Below are positions 45,000 to 58,306 of a stretch of 64,000 nt of DNA, piece after piece (position 1 is the first letter of the stretch; every line of letters starts with the position of its first letter). The notes beneath the pieces were generated by a model. That model worked only from the letters and a program-made list of their open reading frames with translations, was not told the DNA's origin and ran no database searches. Source of the stretch: Serratia plymuthica NBRC 102599 (GTDB lineage: Bacteria > Pseudomonadota > Gammaproteobacteria > Enterobacterales > Enterobacteriaceae); NCBI RefSeq assembly GCF_001590925.1, contig NZ_BCTU01000011.1, positions 124,001 to 188,000 on the forward strand, in the 5' to 3' direction. A program made the position numbers and the translations under genes.

Positions 45000-47721
45000 T
45001 TGTCGCTGGGCGATCGCTCTCCAGATGGCTGCGGGCTGCCTGGCTCACCAATTCGATCTCATCCAGCAGTTCCAGCCATTCCGGCTCCAGTTCGTCGTTG
45101 CCGACGCCCTTGCGCAACTGCTGTTCAAGGTAGAAGCACAGTTGCTTCATGCGCGGCACGCCACTGTAGCTGCAACTGCCGTGCAATTTATGGATCAAAT
45201 CGAGAATGCTGTCGTCTGGGGTGCCGTCCAGCACCGCCTGCACCCGTTCGCTGACTTGCGGCAGGAAGTCGAGCAGCATCTGCAGCAGATCGCGCGCCAA
45301 ATCCTGTTTGTTCGCCGCCTGGCGCAACGCCAGCGGCCAGTCTAACGACAGCAATGGCTCGGCGGCCGGTTCGCCGCTGTAATAACGGGCCAGCACGCGG
45401 GTCAGCATAGCTTCATCAATCGGCTTGGCCAGATAGTCATCCATTCCCGCTTGCAGCAAATGCTCGCGCTCCCCGCTCACCGCATGGGCGGTAACCGCGA
45501 CGATAGGCGTAGAGTTGTGGTGCGGCAGTTGGCGGATCAGTTCGCTGGTGCGGATGCCGTCGATATTCGGCATTTGGATATCCATCAGGATCAGATCCAG
45601 CACGTTATCGCGCGCCAGCGCCAGCGCCTCTTCCCCGCTTTCGCACAGCAGGGTCTTTTCCACTTGTTCAGCCAGCAGAGTGCCAATCAGTTTCAGGTTG
45701 GCCGGGTTATCGTCGACCGCCATCACCGTCAATGGCAGGCGTTTGGGTTCCGGCGCGGCGATGAGGCGCTGCGGCGTTTCCATGCGCAGCAGCGGGAACA
45801 GGCGGTTGCCGGTGATGGGCTTGATCAGGCAGCCGATAGCGCCCTGCTGTTTAAGCTGCTCGGCGTTGATCTGCGATTGGCAGGGTAGCGCCAGAATCAC
45901 CCGGTCGGCGATCTTCAGCGCCGCCATCAGTTTGCCTTCGTGCTGCGCCAGGTTGTCGCGGAACGGGATCGGCACCCCGACCAGCAAGAAGTCGTAATCT
46001 TTTTTCGGCAGTTGAGCCAGCGTAGGTGAATGGGTGATCACCAGCGGGGTGACGCTCAGCATGTTGAGCGTGGCTTCCGCCGCCATCGGGTTGGCTTCGA
46101 TGTACCCCAACGTCTTGCCGCGCAGGTCCGGCAGGCTCGGCGGCAACGACAACATGCCCTCGTGCAGCTCGAGGGTGATGTGGAACCAGAAGGTTGAACC
46201 TCGGTTCAGCTGGCTGTGGAAGCAGATATCGCCGCCCATCTCTTTTACCAGCTTCTGGGTGATCACCAACCCCAGACCGGTGCCGCCGTGGCGGCGCGAA
46301 ATGCTGGCGTCCGCCTGGCGGAATGCCTGGAACAACTGCGACTGCTGCCGTTCTGATATACCGATGCCTGTGTCATGGATTTGCACTTCAAGTTCGACCT
46401 GACGTTCCTGCAGGCCGCGCAGCTCTACGCGGATATCGATGTTGCCGGTTTCGGTAAATTTGATCGCGTTACCCAGCAGGTTGGTAATGATCTGCTGCAA
46501 CCGCAACGAATCGCCGATCACCTGCTCCGGCACGTCGTTATGCACGTCCAGCGTCAATTCCAGCCCTTTCTCGTGAGCGCTGGGTGCCAGCAACACAATC
46601 ACTTCGTCCAGCGTTTCACGCAGCGAGAACGGAATGTGCTCCAGCACCAGTTTGCCGGCTTCCAGCTTGGAGAAGTCCAGCACGTCGTTGATGATGGTCA
46701 GCAGGTTGTTGGCCGAGCGCTCGATGGTTTGCAGATAGTCGGTCTGGGTGACGCTCATCTCGGTTTTCAGCATCTGGCGGGTAAAGCCGATCACACCGTT
46801 GAGCGGGGTGCGCAGCTCGTGCGACGTGTTCGCCAGAAACTCGGATTTGATACGCGCCGCTTCCTGATCGCGTTTTTTCGCCAGATCCAGCTCGACGTTC
46901 TGGATCTCCATCTGTTCCAGCGTCTCGCGCAGGTCCGAAGTCGCCTGGTCGATATTCTGCTGCATCTCTTCGTGATAGGCGGTCAGCGACATCGCCATCG
47001 AGTTGATGCCGTTCTTCAGCATATGCAGTTCGCCGAGCATAAAGCCTTCAACGCGGCTGTCGAGCTGGCCACGGCGGATGCGGTCAACGGTGTTCACCAT
47101 ATTGCGGATCGGGCCGGTCACGTCGCGCATCAGACGGTAAGCAAACAGGATGGCAATGCACATGCACAGCAGCAACAGCAGGGTGGAAACAAACACCTCT
47201 TTATACTGTTGCAACCGCACCGATTGAAGATCAAGTTCGATCGCCACATAACCCAGGTTGTTGTCTTGCGGAACCGGGTCGGTGGCGTTTTGATCCGGGT
47301 ACTGGCTCTCCGAAAGGATCGGCGTGCGCAGGATCAGTGAGTTGCCGCGCCGCGTCAGCATCAGATCGGTGGGCATTGGCACACCTTTCGGCAACTGCAA
47401 TTGGGCGAAATTGTGATGATAATTGGAGGTGACAAACAGATTATTCTGCGCATCGAACACCGTAATTGAACGCACAATATCCGAATGACGGCGGTGCAGC
47501 AGGCTGACCAACTGCCTGACCGACTCGCGGCTGCGGAATGTCATGCCGTACTCGCTGGCCACCGCCAAGGGTTCGATAATGCTGGCGCCGGCGTCAACCA
47601 GCTGTTCTTGCAGCTCATTGTAACGGTGCACCACGAAGAAGGTGCTGAGCAGCAGACCAATCAACAGCGTTGGGGCCAGAATCAGGATCATCATGCGCGC
47701 ACGCAAGCTGTATTTGGTCAT
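44995..47721 (-). CDS. barA: Hybrid sensor histidine kinase BarA
   Basis: BarA is the tripartite sensor kinase that phosphorylates UvrY and so controls the Csr carbon-storage system. The ATG at 47721 ([17 protein letters not shown]) gives 908 residues. Two transmembrane helices (about 10-32 and 178-197) flank a periplasmic domain; then come HAMP, HisKA (His301), ATPase, receiver (Asp714) and HPt (His847 in HKLHG) domains. It diverges from the rlmD remnant, as in E. coli. Confidence 0.96.
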   Translation of the reverse strand: MTKYSLRARMMILILAPTLLIGLLLSTFFVVHRYNELQEQLVDAGASIIEPLAVASEYGMTFRSRESVRQLVSLLHRRHSDIVRSITVFDAQNNLFVTSNYHHNFAQLQLPKGVPMPTDLMLTRRGNSLILRTPILSESQYPDQNATDPVPQDNNLGYVAIELDLQSVRLQQYKEVFVSTLLLLLCMCIAILFAYRLMRDVTGPIRNMVNTVDRIRRGQLDSRVEGFMLGELHMLKNGINSMAMSLTAYHEEMQQNIDQATSDLRETLEQMEIQNVELDLAKKRDQEAARIKSEFLANTSHELRTPLNGVIGFTRQMLKTEMSVTQTDYLQTIERSANNLLTIINDVLDFSKLEAGKLVLEHIPFSLRETLDEVIVLLAPSAHEKGLELTLDVHNDVPEQVIGDSLRLQQIITNLLGNAIKFTETGNIDIRVELRGLQERQVELEVQIHDTGIGISERQQSQLFQAFRQADASISRRHGGTGLGLVITQKLVKEMGGDICFHSQLNRGSTFWFHITLELHEGMLSLPPSLPDLRGKTLGYIEANPMAAEATLNMLSVTPLVITHSPTLAQLPKKDYDFLLVGVPIPFRDNLAQHEGKLMAALKIADRVILALPCQSQINAEQLKQQGAIGCLIKPITGNRLFPLLRMETPQRLIAAPEPKRLPLTVMAVDDNPANLKLIGTLLAEQVEKTLLCESGEEALALARDNVLDLILMDIQMPNIDGIRTSELIRQLPHHNSTPIVAVTAHAVSGEREHLLQAGMDDYLAKPIDEAMLTRVLARYYSGEPAAEPLLSLDWPLALRQAANKQDLARDLLQMLLDFLPQVSERVQAVLDGTPDDSILDLIHKLHGSCSYSGVPRMKQLCFYLEQQLRKGVGNDELEPEWLELLDEIELVSQAARSHLESDRPATS

Positions 47722-47788
47722 GGGATTCCAATGTGGGAGAATTGCCGAACTCACTCTACTTTAATGAGCCGGCACGCAATCGGCAAAT

Positions 47789-48646
47789 ATGGTGCAATTC
47801 TACTCTCCCAAACGCTGCGTGACGACCCGGCAAAGTCTGCAAATGTTAATCGCAAGGGTGAGCGACCTCGATCCCTTTGGACAGGCGTGACACGCCACAA
47901 CGGCAAAGACGTGTTTGTGCGGGGAGTCTTGCCGGGCTGGCAGGCGGAAATCCAGCTGACGGAAGAAAAAAGATGAGGATCGCCAGGCGTTACCGGCCTT
48001 TGCGCAGCCAAAAAACGTAACCGTTTATTGGGTGCCCGACAGCGACAGGAGCGAAAAACTGTGCGGCGAAACGCCGTATTATCAGGTCGGCGGGCTACGC
48101 TTAGACATCAGTTCGCGTGGCTTTATTGGGGTAAATGACACAGTAAATCAGCAAATGGCAGCGCAGGCCCTTGAATGGCTCGACATTCAGCCCAATGATC
48201 GGGTATTGGACCTGTTCTGCGGCATGGGCCAACTGTACCCTGCCGCCGCGGTGTTGGGGATAGAAGGTATTGCCACGCTGGTAGCGAATGGGCAATATAA
48301 TGCACATAAGAATAAACTGAATAATGCCTCCTTCTTTCCTTCCATGAAAATCTGGAAGAGGACGTTGAGCGGCAACCTTGGGCAGCACAAGGATTTGATA
48401 AAGTGATGCTGGACCTTGCCCGTGCGGGTGCGGTCGGCGCGATGTCACATAGTGTAAAACTGGCGCCAGCACGGGGGGGACGTTTCTTGTAACCCTACCA
48501 GGCTGGCACGCGACAGCAAAATATTGCTGGATGCCGGTTATCGTCTTGCACGTGTGCGGATGTTGGATAGGTTTCCGCATACGGAGCATCTTGAGTCAAT
48601 GGCGCTGTTTATTAACGACAACACGCCTGGGGTCGCTGCAAAGTAG
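47789..48646 (+). pseudogene. rlmD: Decayed 23S rRNA m5U1939 methyltransferase gene rlmD
   Basis: RlmD normally methylates U1939 of 23S rRNA and lies between barA and relA. Here only fragments remain, in several frames. 47789-47887 encodes an N-terminal TRAM part (MVQFYSPKRC...DPFGQ), then a lost base leads to TGA. GVTRHNGKDVFVRGVLPGW continues in another frame to about 47972. About 155 codons are then missing, including the Fe-S cysteines. From about 47977 the SAM-binding part (LDLFCGMG) continues, with further shifts near 48342 and 48480 and a DLARAG in place of DPARAG. The end ([10 protein letters not shown]...[13 protein letters not shown]) stops at 48646. Confidence 0.9.
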
Positions 48647-48655
48647 GGAGAGGGT

Positions 48656-50875
48656 ATGGTTGCGGTAAGAAGTGCACATCTGAACACGGCTGGTGAATTT
48701 GCTCTCGACGAGTGGATTGCCAGCTTGGGGCTACCTAACCCGCAGTCATGTGAGCGATTAGCCGCAACCTGGCGCTACTGTGAGCAACAGACCCAGAACC
48801 ATCCCGATGCACCACTGTTGTTGTGGCGCGGGCTGGAAATGGTGGAAATCCTCTCCACGCTGAGCATGGACAACGACAGTATGCGCGCCGCGCTGCTGTT
48901 CCCACTGGTGGACGCCGGCATCGTGCCGGAAGAAACCCTGACCGAAGAGTTTGGCAAGGGTATCACCTACCTGGTGCACGGCGTGCGCGATATGGACGCC
49001 ATCCGCCAACTGAAAGCCACCCAGAACGATTCCATGGCCTCCGAACAGGTCGACAACGTGCGCCGCATGCTGTTGGCGATGGTGGAGGATTTCCGCTGCG
49101 TGGTGATCAAGCTGGCGGAGCGTATCGCCCACCTGCGTGAAGTGAAGGATGCGCCGGAAGACGAGCGCGTGCTGGCGGCAAAAGAGTGTTCGAATATCTA
49201 TGCGCCGCTGGCCAACCGCCTCGGCATCGGGCAACTGAAATGGGAACTGGAGGATTTCTGCTTCCGTTACCTGCACCCGGATGAATACAAGCGCATCGCC
49301 AAGCTGCTGCACGAACGCCGCATCGATCGCGAACAGTTTATCGACGACTTCGTCGCCTCGCTGCGAAAAGCGATGGGTGACGAGGGCATCAAAGCGGATA
49401 TCTACGGCCGCCCTAAACATATCTACAGCATCTGGCGCAAAATGCAGAAGAAGGCGCTGGCCTTCGACGAGCTGTTTGACGTGCGCGCGGTGCGCGTGGT
49501 GGTCGAGCGTTTGCAGGACTGCTATGCGGCGCTGGGGATTGTGCATACCCACTTCCGCCATCTGCCGGATGAGTTCGACGACTACGTCGCCAACCCGAAA
49601 CCCAACGGCTATCAGTCTATCCACACCGTGGTGTTGGGCCCGCGCGGCAAAACGCTCGAAATCCAGATCCGTACCCGGCAGATGCATGAAGATGCCGAAC
49701 TGGGCGTGGCCGCGCACTGGAAATACAAAGAAGGCGCGGTAGCGACGGTACGCTCCGGCTATGAAGAACGCATAGCCTGGCTGCGCAAGCTGATTGCCTG
49801 GCAGGAAGAGATGGCGGACTCCGGCGAGATGCTCGACGAGGTTCGCAGCCAGGTGTTCGACGATCGCGTCTACGTGTTTACCCCGAAAGGCGATGTGGTG
49901 GATCTGCCGGCCGGCTCCACGCCGCTCGACTTTGCTTATCATATTCACAGCGACGTCGGCCACCGTTGCATCGGCGCCAAGATTGGCGGGCGCATCGTGC
50001 CGTTTACCTACCAGTTGCGGATGGGCGATCAGATTGAAATCATCACCCAGAAGCAGCCGAACCCGAGCCGCGACTGGCTGAACCCGAACCTGGGCTATGT
50101 CACCACCAGCCGTGGGCGCTCCAAAATCCATAACTGGTTCCGCAAGCAGGATCGCGACAAGAACATCCTTGCCGGCCGCCAGATGCTGGACAGCGAGTTG
50201 GAGCACCTCGGCATCAGCCTGAAAGAGGCCGAGAAGCTGCTGATCCCGCGATACAACATGAATTCGCTGGATGAAATACTGGCGGCGATTGGCGGCGGCG
50301 ATATCCGCCTGAATCAGATGGTGAACTTCCTGCAAGGCAAGTTCAACAAGCCGAGCGCCGAGGAGCAGGATCGCGAAGCGTTGCGCCAATTGGTGCAGCA
50401 TAAAGCGCCGCCGGCGACCCGCAGCAAGGACAACGGCCGGGTAGTGGTGGAAGGGGTAGGCAACCTGATGCACCACATCGCCCGTTGCTGCCAGCCGATC
50501 CCGGGCGACGATATTGTCGGCTTTATCACCCAGGGGCGCGGTATCTCCATCCACCGTGCGGACTGCGATCAGTTGGTGGATTTGCAGTCGCACGCGCCGG
50601 AACGCATCGTTGACGCCGTGTGGGGCGAAAGCTATTCCAGCGGTTATTCACTGGTCGTGCGTGTGATGGCCAACGATCGCAGCGGCCTGCTGCGCGACAT
50701 CACCACCATTCTGGCCAATGAAAAGGTCAACGTGCTGGGCGTGGCCAGCCGGAGCGACACCAAAAAGCAGCTGGCGACCATCGACATGGACATTGAAATC
50801 TACAACCAGCAGGTGCTGGCCAAGCTGAATCAGTTGCCGGACGTGATTGACGCCAAGCGCCTGCACGGCAGCTAA
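48656..50875 (+). CDS. relA: GTP pyrophosphokinase RelA
   Basis: RelA makes (p)ppGpp on ribosomes stalled with uncharged tRNA. The protein has 739 residues (E. coli 744): a degenerate HD domain (LLFPLVDAGI replaces the catalytic His-Asp), the synthetase domain (RPKHIYSIWRKM, DVRAVRVVV, NPKPNGYQSIHT), TGS (VYVFTPKGDVVDLPAGSTPLDFAY), a zinc-finger-like region (ARCCQPIPGD) and C-terminal ACT. The ATG at 48656 follows GGGAGAGGG. It starts nine bases after the rlmD remnant. Confidence 0.97.
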   Translation: MVAVRSAHLNTAGEFALDEWIASLGLPNPQSCERLAATWRYCEQQTQNHPDAPLLLWRGLEMVEILSTLSMDNDSMRAALLFPLVDAGIVPEETLTEEFGKGITYLVHGVRDMDAIRQLKATQNDSMASEQVDNVRRMLLAMVEDFRCVVIKLAERIAHLREVKDAPEDERVLAAKECSNIYAPLANRLGIGQLKWELEDFCFRYLHPDEYKRIAKLLHERRIDREQFIDDFVASLRKAMGDEGIKADIYGRPKHIYSIWRKMQKKALAFDELFDVRAVRVVVERLQDCYAALGIVHTHFRHLPDEFDDYVANPKPNGYQSIHTVVLGPRGKTLEIQIRTRQMHEDAELGVAAHWKYKEGAVATVRSGYEERIAWLRKLIAWQEEMADSGEMLDEVRSQVFDDRVYVFTPKGDVVDLPAGSTPLDFAYHIHSDVGHRCIGAKIGGRIVPFTYQLRMGDQIEIITQKQPNPSRDWLNPNLGYVTTSRGRSKIHNWFRKQDRDKNILAGRQMLDSELEHLGISLKEAEKLLIPRYNMNSLDEILAAIGGGDIRLNQMVNFLQGKFNKPSAEEQDREALRQLVQHKAPPATRSKDNGRVVVEGVGNLMHHIARCCQPIPGDDIVGFITQGRGISIHRADCDQLVDLQSHAPERIVDAVWGESYSSGYSLVVRVMANDRSGLLRDITTILANEKVNVLGVASRSDTKKQLATIDMDIEIYNQQVLAKLNQLPDVIDAKRLHGS

Positions 50876-50887
50876 ATCCCCTGCGTC

Positions 50888-50938
50888 TTTCGAGCCGTAT
50901 CGTTGTTGGCTGCAAGCGAACACCGATACGGCTCGAAA
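50888..50938. repeat. Perfect 15-bp inverted repeat between relA and mazG
   Basis: TTTCGAGCCGTATCG at 50888-50902 and its exact complement at 50924-50938 enclose 21 bases. There is no T-run on either side, so it is not a standard terminator. In E. coli this interval holds mazE and mazF; here it is only 126 bases and contains this repeat and the mazG leader. Confidence 0.75.
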
Positions 50939-51001
50939 TCCATTGGCGACTAATCCGGCGGACGCACAAATGCGCTCCCATTCTTTCTCAGAGATCTTTT
51001 T

Positions 51002-51796
51002 ATGACCCAATCCACCCCGCTGCAGCGCCTGCTGAACATCATGAAAACGCTGCGCGACCCGCAGAACGGTTGCCCATGGGACCGCAAGCAGACCTTCGCC
51101 ACTATCGCGCCTTACACGTTGGAAGAAACCTACGAAGTGCTGGACGCCATTGAGCGCCAGGATTACGCCGATCTGCGCGATGAGTTGGGCGATCTGCTGT
51201 TCCAGGTGGTGTTTTACGCCCAGATGGGCCAGGAGCAGGGGTTGTTTGACTTCGATGAGGTGTGCAACGCCATCAGCGACAAACTGGAACGCCGCCATCC
51301 GCACATCTTCGGTGATGCCGATGCGGCGGATAGCGAAGCGGTAGCGGCCCGCTGGGAGCAGTTGAAGGCCGGCGAACGCGCCGAGAAGGCGCTGCATTCC
51401 GCGCTGGACGATATCCCGCAGGCGTTACCGGCGCTGATGAAGGCGCACAAAATCCAGAAGCGTTGCGCCTCGGTCGGTTTCGACTGGCATACCCTGGGGC
51501 CGGTATTGGACAAGGTGTACGAAGAGATCGACGAAGTGATGCATGAAGCCAAACAAGCGGTGGTTGATGAACAGAAGCTGGAAGAGGAAATCGGCGATCT
51601 GCTGTTCGCTACGGTGAATTTATCGCGCCATCTCGGGCACAAGGCGGAAAACGCGCTGCAGGCGGCCAATCGCAAGTTCGAACGCCGTTTCCGGCAGGTG
51701 GAAGAGATTGTCAAACAGCGCGGGCTGCAGATGGAGGAGGCTACGCTGGAGCAGATGGAAGAGGCGTGGCAACAGGTTAAACGTCAGGAAAACTAA
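51002..51796 (+). CDS. mazG: Nucleoside triphosphate pyrophosphohydrolase MazG
   Basis: MazG hydrolyses all canonical NTPs to monophosphates and affects (p)ppGpp levels in E. coli. The protein has 264 residues (E. coli 263) with two MazG domains; each has the metal-binding helices, as in ETYEVLDAIERQDYADLRDELGDLLFQVVFYAQ and KLEEEIGDLLFATVNLSRHLG. It lies 126 bases after relA with no mazEF between them, and 378 bases before pyrG. Confidence 0.95.
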   Translation: MTQSTPLQRLLNIMKTLRDPQNGCPWDRKQTFATIAPYTLEETYEVLDAIERQDYADLRDELGDLLFQVVFYAQMGQEQGLFDFDEVCNAISDKLERRHPHIFGDADAADSEAVAARWEQLKAGERAEKALHSALDDIPQALPALMKAHKIQKRCASVGFDWHTLGPVLDKVYEEIDEVMHEAKQAVVDEQKLEEEIGDLLFATVNLSRHLGHKAENALQAANRKFERRFRQVEEIVKQRGLQMEEATLEQMEEAWQQVKRQEN

Positions 51797-53812
<2,016 letters not shown>

Positions 53813-53824
53813 AATATTTGGTAA

Positions 53825-55189
<1,365 letters not shown>

Positions 55190-55213
55190 TAACGGCTTGG
55201 TTCGTTGTTGAAT

Positions 55214-55239
55214 AAAAACCCGCTGCGGCGGGTTTTTTT
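55214..55239 (+). terminator. Rho-independent terminator after eno
   Basis: Stem AAACCCGC / GCGGGTTT with loop TGCG followed by a run of T, 25 bases after the eno stop. It separates eno from the sulfur operon downstream. Confidence 0.92.
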
Positions 55240-55495
55240 ATCGCCATTTTTCAGTATTCATTATTTACGTGAGTAATAGTGTGTTATTTATTGATATTTA
55301 ATTAATCTTCCAGCAGTGTTTTTAACGCTATAATTTAATTGTAATAACAAAATTCCCATTTATAAATTCCATTTTTAATTGCTTTATATTTTTTAGTTAC
55401 TAGACTGCCTGTAAGGCAGAGCTATTACCCGCTGTCCTGCCTCTTTGAGTTTCCTAACAGAATCGCTGCTCTATGGGCGGCTGGGTGAGGGCTTG
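55240..55495 (+). promoter_or_regulatory. AT-rich leader of the sulfur operon
   Basis: This 256-base region is markedly richer in A and T than anything else in the window, with several runs of A/T. It holds no convincing open frame. A short hairpin CTGCCT-GTA-AGGCAG lies near 55408-55422. Several -10-like hexamers are present (for example TATAAT near 55330), so the start site cannot be chosen. The base composition would suit binding by H-NS and hints at later acquisition. Confidence 0.55.
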
Positions 55496-56686
55496 ATGCG
55501 GAACAGGATTGTGATTGTCGGCGGTGGAACCGGTGGGACGATATTGGCCAATTTACTGGCCACTAAATTACATCGGGAGATAGTGAATAATAAGGTTGAG
55601 TTATTAATGATTTCGGATTCTCCGATTCATTATTATAAACCGGCATTTATGTATGTGGCATTTAACGCCTTTTTTAAACAGGAGTTAATGCGCCCACAAC
55701 AAAGTTTGCTGAGCCCGGAAATTAAGTTTGTTGTGGATAAAGCGGAGCGGTTCGATTTATCTCGGCGGGTGATCCATACCCGTAGCGGCAAACAGTACGC
55801 GTACGATTTTCTGGTGTTTGCTACCGGTTGCGTGCCTTGGCCCGAGCGTATCGAGGGGTTGGCACAGGCGGGGGATCACTTCTATCAGTATCAGGCGGCC
55901 CGGCAGTTGGCACAAAAGCTGGCGACAATCGAAAAAGGCCGCATTTTTATTACCGTCTCCTTCCCTGAAACGCCCAACGTGCCACATCAATGTGGTATCG
56001 CACCGATTGAGACTACGCTGATGCTGGATGATTACCTGCGTCGGCGCGGTGTGCGTAAGGCGATTGAGATTGTTTATACCTATCCCAGCGTTTCACAGCT
56101 GCTGCGTAATTGCCTGTTTCTACAGCGCCCTACCGCCGAAGCTTTACCCGCGATTTTCGCGGCGCGAGATATTCGCCATCAACGTGGTTTTACCCTCAAC
56201 CGGGTGGATACGCAGCGACAGGTGGCTTACTCCGCCGAGGGCGAGGAGCAACCTTTCGATATCCTGATGGCGACGCCGCCCATTCGCGCGGTGGAGGCGG
56301 TGCGCAATACCGGGCTGAGCGATATTAAAAATGGAGAAGGCTGGCTGCCGACCGATCACCAGACGCTGCAGGTCTACGGCCAGCAGGGGGTTTATGTGAT
56401 TGGCGATACCGTGGATCTGCCCGTCAGCAAAGCCGGCGGCTCCTGCCACAATCAGGCGCCGGTGATCGCCGATAACATTGTGGCTGAACTGAGGCTGGGC
56501 CAGACCGTCAGCCATTACGACGGCAAGGTGCAGGCAATTGCTCAGATGGGGCTGCACGCCGGTATGCCGCTAGTTTATGACTACCGGCATGATGTGTTGC
56601 CGACGCCGCCGACCAAGGTGGGCGGTATGCTGCGCAACGTGTTTAACCGCGGCCTCTACTGGGCGACGGTTCGCGGGCTGATATAG
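55496..56686 (+). CDS. Sulfide:quinone oxidoreductase-like flavoprotein
   Basis: The protein has 396 residues with an FAD-binding Rossmann motif at the N-terminus (IVIVGGGTGG, residues 5-14), a second ATG near 110 and a third FAD motif GVYVIGDTVDL near 298-308. Three cysteines sit where SQR-family enzymes carry redox cysteines: Cys112 (FATGC), Cys166 (PHQCGIAP) and Cys317 (GGSCHNQAP). SQRs oxidise sulfide to sulfur and reduce quinone at the membrane; an NADH dehydrogenase-like role is the alternative. The ATG at 55496 follows GAGGG; a TTG at 55445 is less likely. It heads a three-gene operon. Confidence 0.75.
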   Translation: MRNRIVIVGGGTGGTILANLLATKLHREIVNNKVELLMISDSPIHYYKPAFMYVAFNAFFKQELMRPQQSLLSPEIKFVVDKAERFDLSRRVIHTRSGKQYAYDFLVFATGCVPWPERIEGLAQAGDHFYQYQAARQLAQKLATIEKGRIFITVSFPETPNVPHQCGIAPIETTLMLDDYLRRRGVRKAIEIVYTYPSVSQLLRNCLFLQRPTAEALPAIFAARDIRHQRGFTLNRVDTQRQVAYSAEGEEQPFDILMATPPIRAVEAVRNTGLSDIKNGEGWLPTDHQTLQVYGQQGVYVIGDTVDLPVSKAGGSCHNQAPVIADNIVAELRLGQTVSHYDGKVQAIAQMGLHAGMPLVYDYRHDVLPTPPTKVGGMLRNVFNRGLYWATVRGLI

Positions 56687-56698
56687 CGAGGGGTACTG

Positions 56699-57079
56699 AT
56701 GAACGCACCTGAAAATGAACCCCTGACGGCACTGCTGGAGAAGCTGGCACCGCTGCTGGCCGGTGGGCGGCTCGATAACGTAGTCGATCTGCTGTCGTTG
56801 CTGTCAGATGGGGTGGATATCGCAGATAACGCGCTGGTGGAAAAACTGGCCGGTAAATTTGAAGGCGTAGTAGCCGCAGGATGGGAAGGCGGCATGGCGC
56901 TGCGAATGGCACACACGGAACTGCAGCTGGATCCGCCGCCTGCCAATTTTCGTTCACTGTATGCCTTATTGCGCCAGCCGGATACCTTGTTGGGCCTGAT
57001 GTTGGTGCTGCGTACCTTGCAAATCATCGGTGGGCGTATGCGCATGAGCACGCTGCCGCCTGACGCCGCTGATGAATAA
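56699..57079 (+). CDS. DUF1641-like protein
   Basis: The protein has 126 residues, mostly helical, with no signal peptide and no cysteine. The pattern (LLEKLAPLLAGGRLDNVVDLLSLL at the start and LRQPDTLLGLMLVLRTLQIIGGRM near the end) fits DUF1641, a family seen beside SQR-like or dehydrogenase genes in other prokaryotes. Function is unknown; a helper or membrane-docking role for the flavoprotein is an inference from adjacency. It starts 13 bases after the flavoprotein stop with GAGGGG as Shine-Dalgarno. Confidence 0.65.
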   Translation: MNAPENEPLTALLEKLAPLLAGGRLDNVVDLLSLLSDGVDIADNALVEKLAGKFEGVVAAGWEGGMALRMAHTELQLDPPPANFRSLYALLRQPDTLLGLMLVLRTLQIIGGRMRMSTLPPDAADE

Positions 57080-57115
57080 CGGGAATTGTTTTACTCGATC
57101 AGGTAAGGAGTTGTT

Positions 57116-58306
57116 ATGTCTGACACTATCCGACACGCCTTTGCCACACGTGCGATCCACCACGGCTACAATCCTCAGCAATATCTGGGGGCGCTTTGTC
57201 CACCGGTCTTTATGAGTTCGACCTTTGCCTTTCCTACGGCAGAATACGGCGGCGCCTGCTTTGCCGGCAGCGAGCCGGGCTATTTTTATTCCCGCATCGC
57301 CAACCCGACACTAAATCTGCTGGAACAGCGGATAGCCAATCTGGAGGGCGGGGGGGCGGCGGTGGCGTTTTCTTCCGGCATGGGGGCGATAACCGCCTGT
57401 TGCTGGACGCTGCTGGCGCCGGGAGATGAGCTGATCGTCGATGAAACCATTTATGGCTGCACTTTCAGCTATTTTCATCAGGGTCTGGCGCGTTTTGGCG
57501 TCAAGGTTACGCACGTCGATCTGACGCAGCCGGAAAAACTGGCCGCAGCCATGGGGCCACGTACCCGCTTGGTGTACTGCGAAACGCCGGCCAACCCCAA
57601 TATGCGGTTGATCGATATCGCCACAGTGGCGGAGATTACCCACCGGCAGCAGGCGTTGCTGCTGGTGGATAACACGTATTGCACGCCCTATCTGCAACAA
57701 CCGTTGGCGCTTGGTGCGGACATCGTGGTGCATTCCGCCACCAAATATATCGGGGGCCACGGAGATTTGCTGGCCGGGTTGGTGGTGACCACTCAGGATC
57801 TGGCGCAAACTATCCGGCTGGTGGGTCTGAAGGATATGAACGGGGCGGTGCTGTCGGCGCAGGATGCGGCGTTGTTGTTGCGCGGCTTGAAGACCTTGCC
57901 GTTGCGCATGGAGCGCCACTGCGATAACGCTCAACGGCTGGCGGAAATGCTGTCTCAGCATCCTGCGGTAGAGCAGGTGTATTATCCGGGGCTGGAGACT
58001 TTCCCGCAGTATCCTTTGGCTCGGCGGCAGATGACGCGTCCTGGCGGCATGATCGCTTTTGAACTCAAGGGCGGTATGGCGGCGGGCATTCGTTTCCTCA
58101 ATGCCTTGCAGTTAATCTTGCGTGCCGTCAGCCTGGGGGATTGCGAAACGCTGGCGCAGCATCCGGCGAGCATGACCCATTCCGCTTACAGCGCGGAAGA
58201 GCGTCAGCGGCATCATATCAGCGATGGATTGATTCGCTTGTCGGCGGGCCTGGAAGACATAGAGGATTTGTGCGGCGATATCGAACAGGCGCTGGCGCAG
58301 GTGTGA
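57116..58306 (+). CDS. megL: Methionine gamma-lyase
   Basis: This PLP enzyme splits L-methionine to methanethiol, ammonia and 2-oxobutyrate, and often homocysteine or cysteine to H2S. The protein has 396 residues. PLP Lys210 ([11 protein letters not shown]) and active-site Tyr58, Arg60, Tyr113 and Cys115 fall at the Citrobacter enzyme positions. Cys115 in TIYGCTF distinguishes MGL from cystathionine lyases and synthases, and [11 protein letters not shown] resembles the Pseudomonas putida enzyme. AAGGAG precedes the ATG. It is the third gene of the sulfur operon, 36 bases after the DUF1641 gene. Confidence 0.87.
   Translation: MSDTIRHAFATRAIHHGYNPQQYLGALCPPVFMSSTFAFPTAEYGGACFAGSEPGYFYSRIANPTLNLLEQRIANLEGGGAAVAFSSGMGAITACCWTLLAPGDELIVDETIYGCTFSYFHQGLARFGVKVTHVDLTQPEKLAAAMGPRTRLVYCETPANPNMRLIDIATVAEITHRQQALLLVDNTYCTPYLQQPLALGADIVVHSATKYIGGHGDLLAGLVVTTQDLAQTIRLVGLKDMNGAVLSAQDAALLLRGLKTLPLRMERHCDNAQRLAEMLSQHPAVEQVYYPGLETFPQYPLARRQMTRPGGMIAFELKGGMAAGIRFLNALQLILRAVSLGDCETLAQHPASMTHSAYSAEERQRHHISDGLIRLSAGLEDIEDLCGDIEQALAQV

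Noticed and set aside
48032-48406. Short methyltransferase-like gene with its own start
   Set aside because: It is an internal piece of the rlmD remnant; RlmD-like sequence continues on both sides in other frames, so it is not an independent gene.
48758-50593. 611-codon open frame on the minus strand across relA
   Set aside because: It is the complement of relA in a GC-rich gene; the product is rich in His, Gln, Arg and Ala without domain structure, and it has no ribosome site or promoter.
55445-55495. Upstream TTG start for the SQR-like flavoprotein
   Set aside because: The added residues are not part of the FAD-binding fold, and the ATG at 55496 has a good ribosome site (GAGGG) and begins right at the Rossmann motif.
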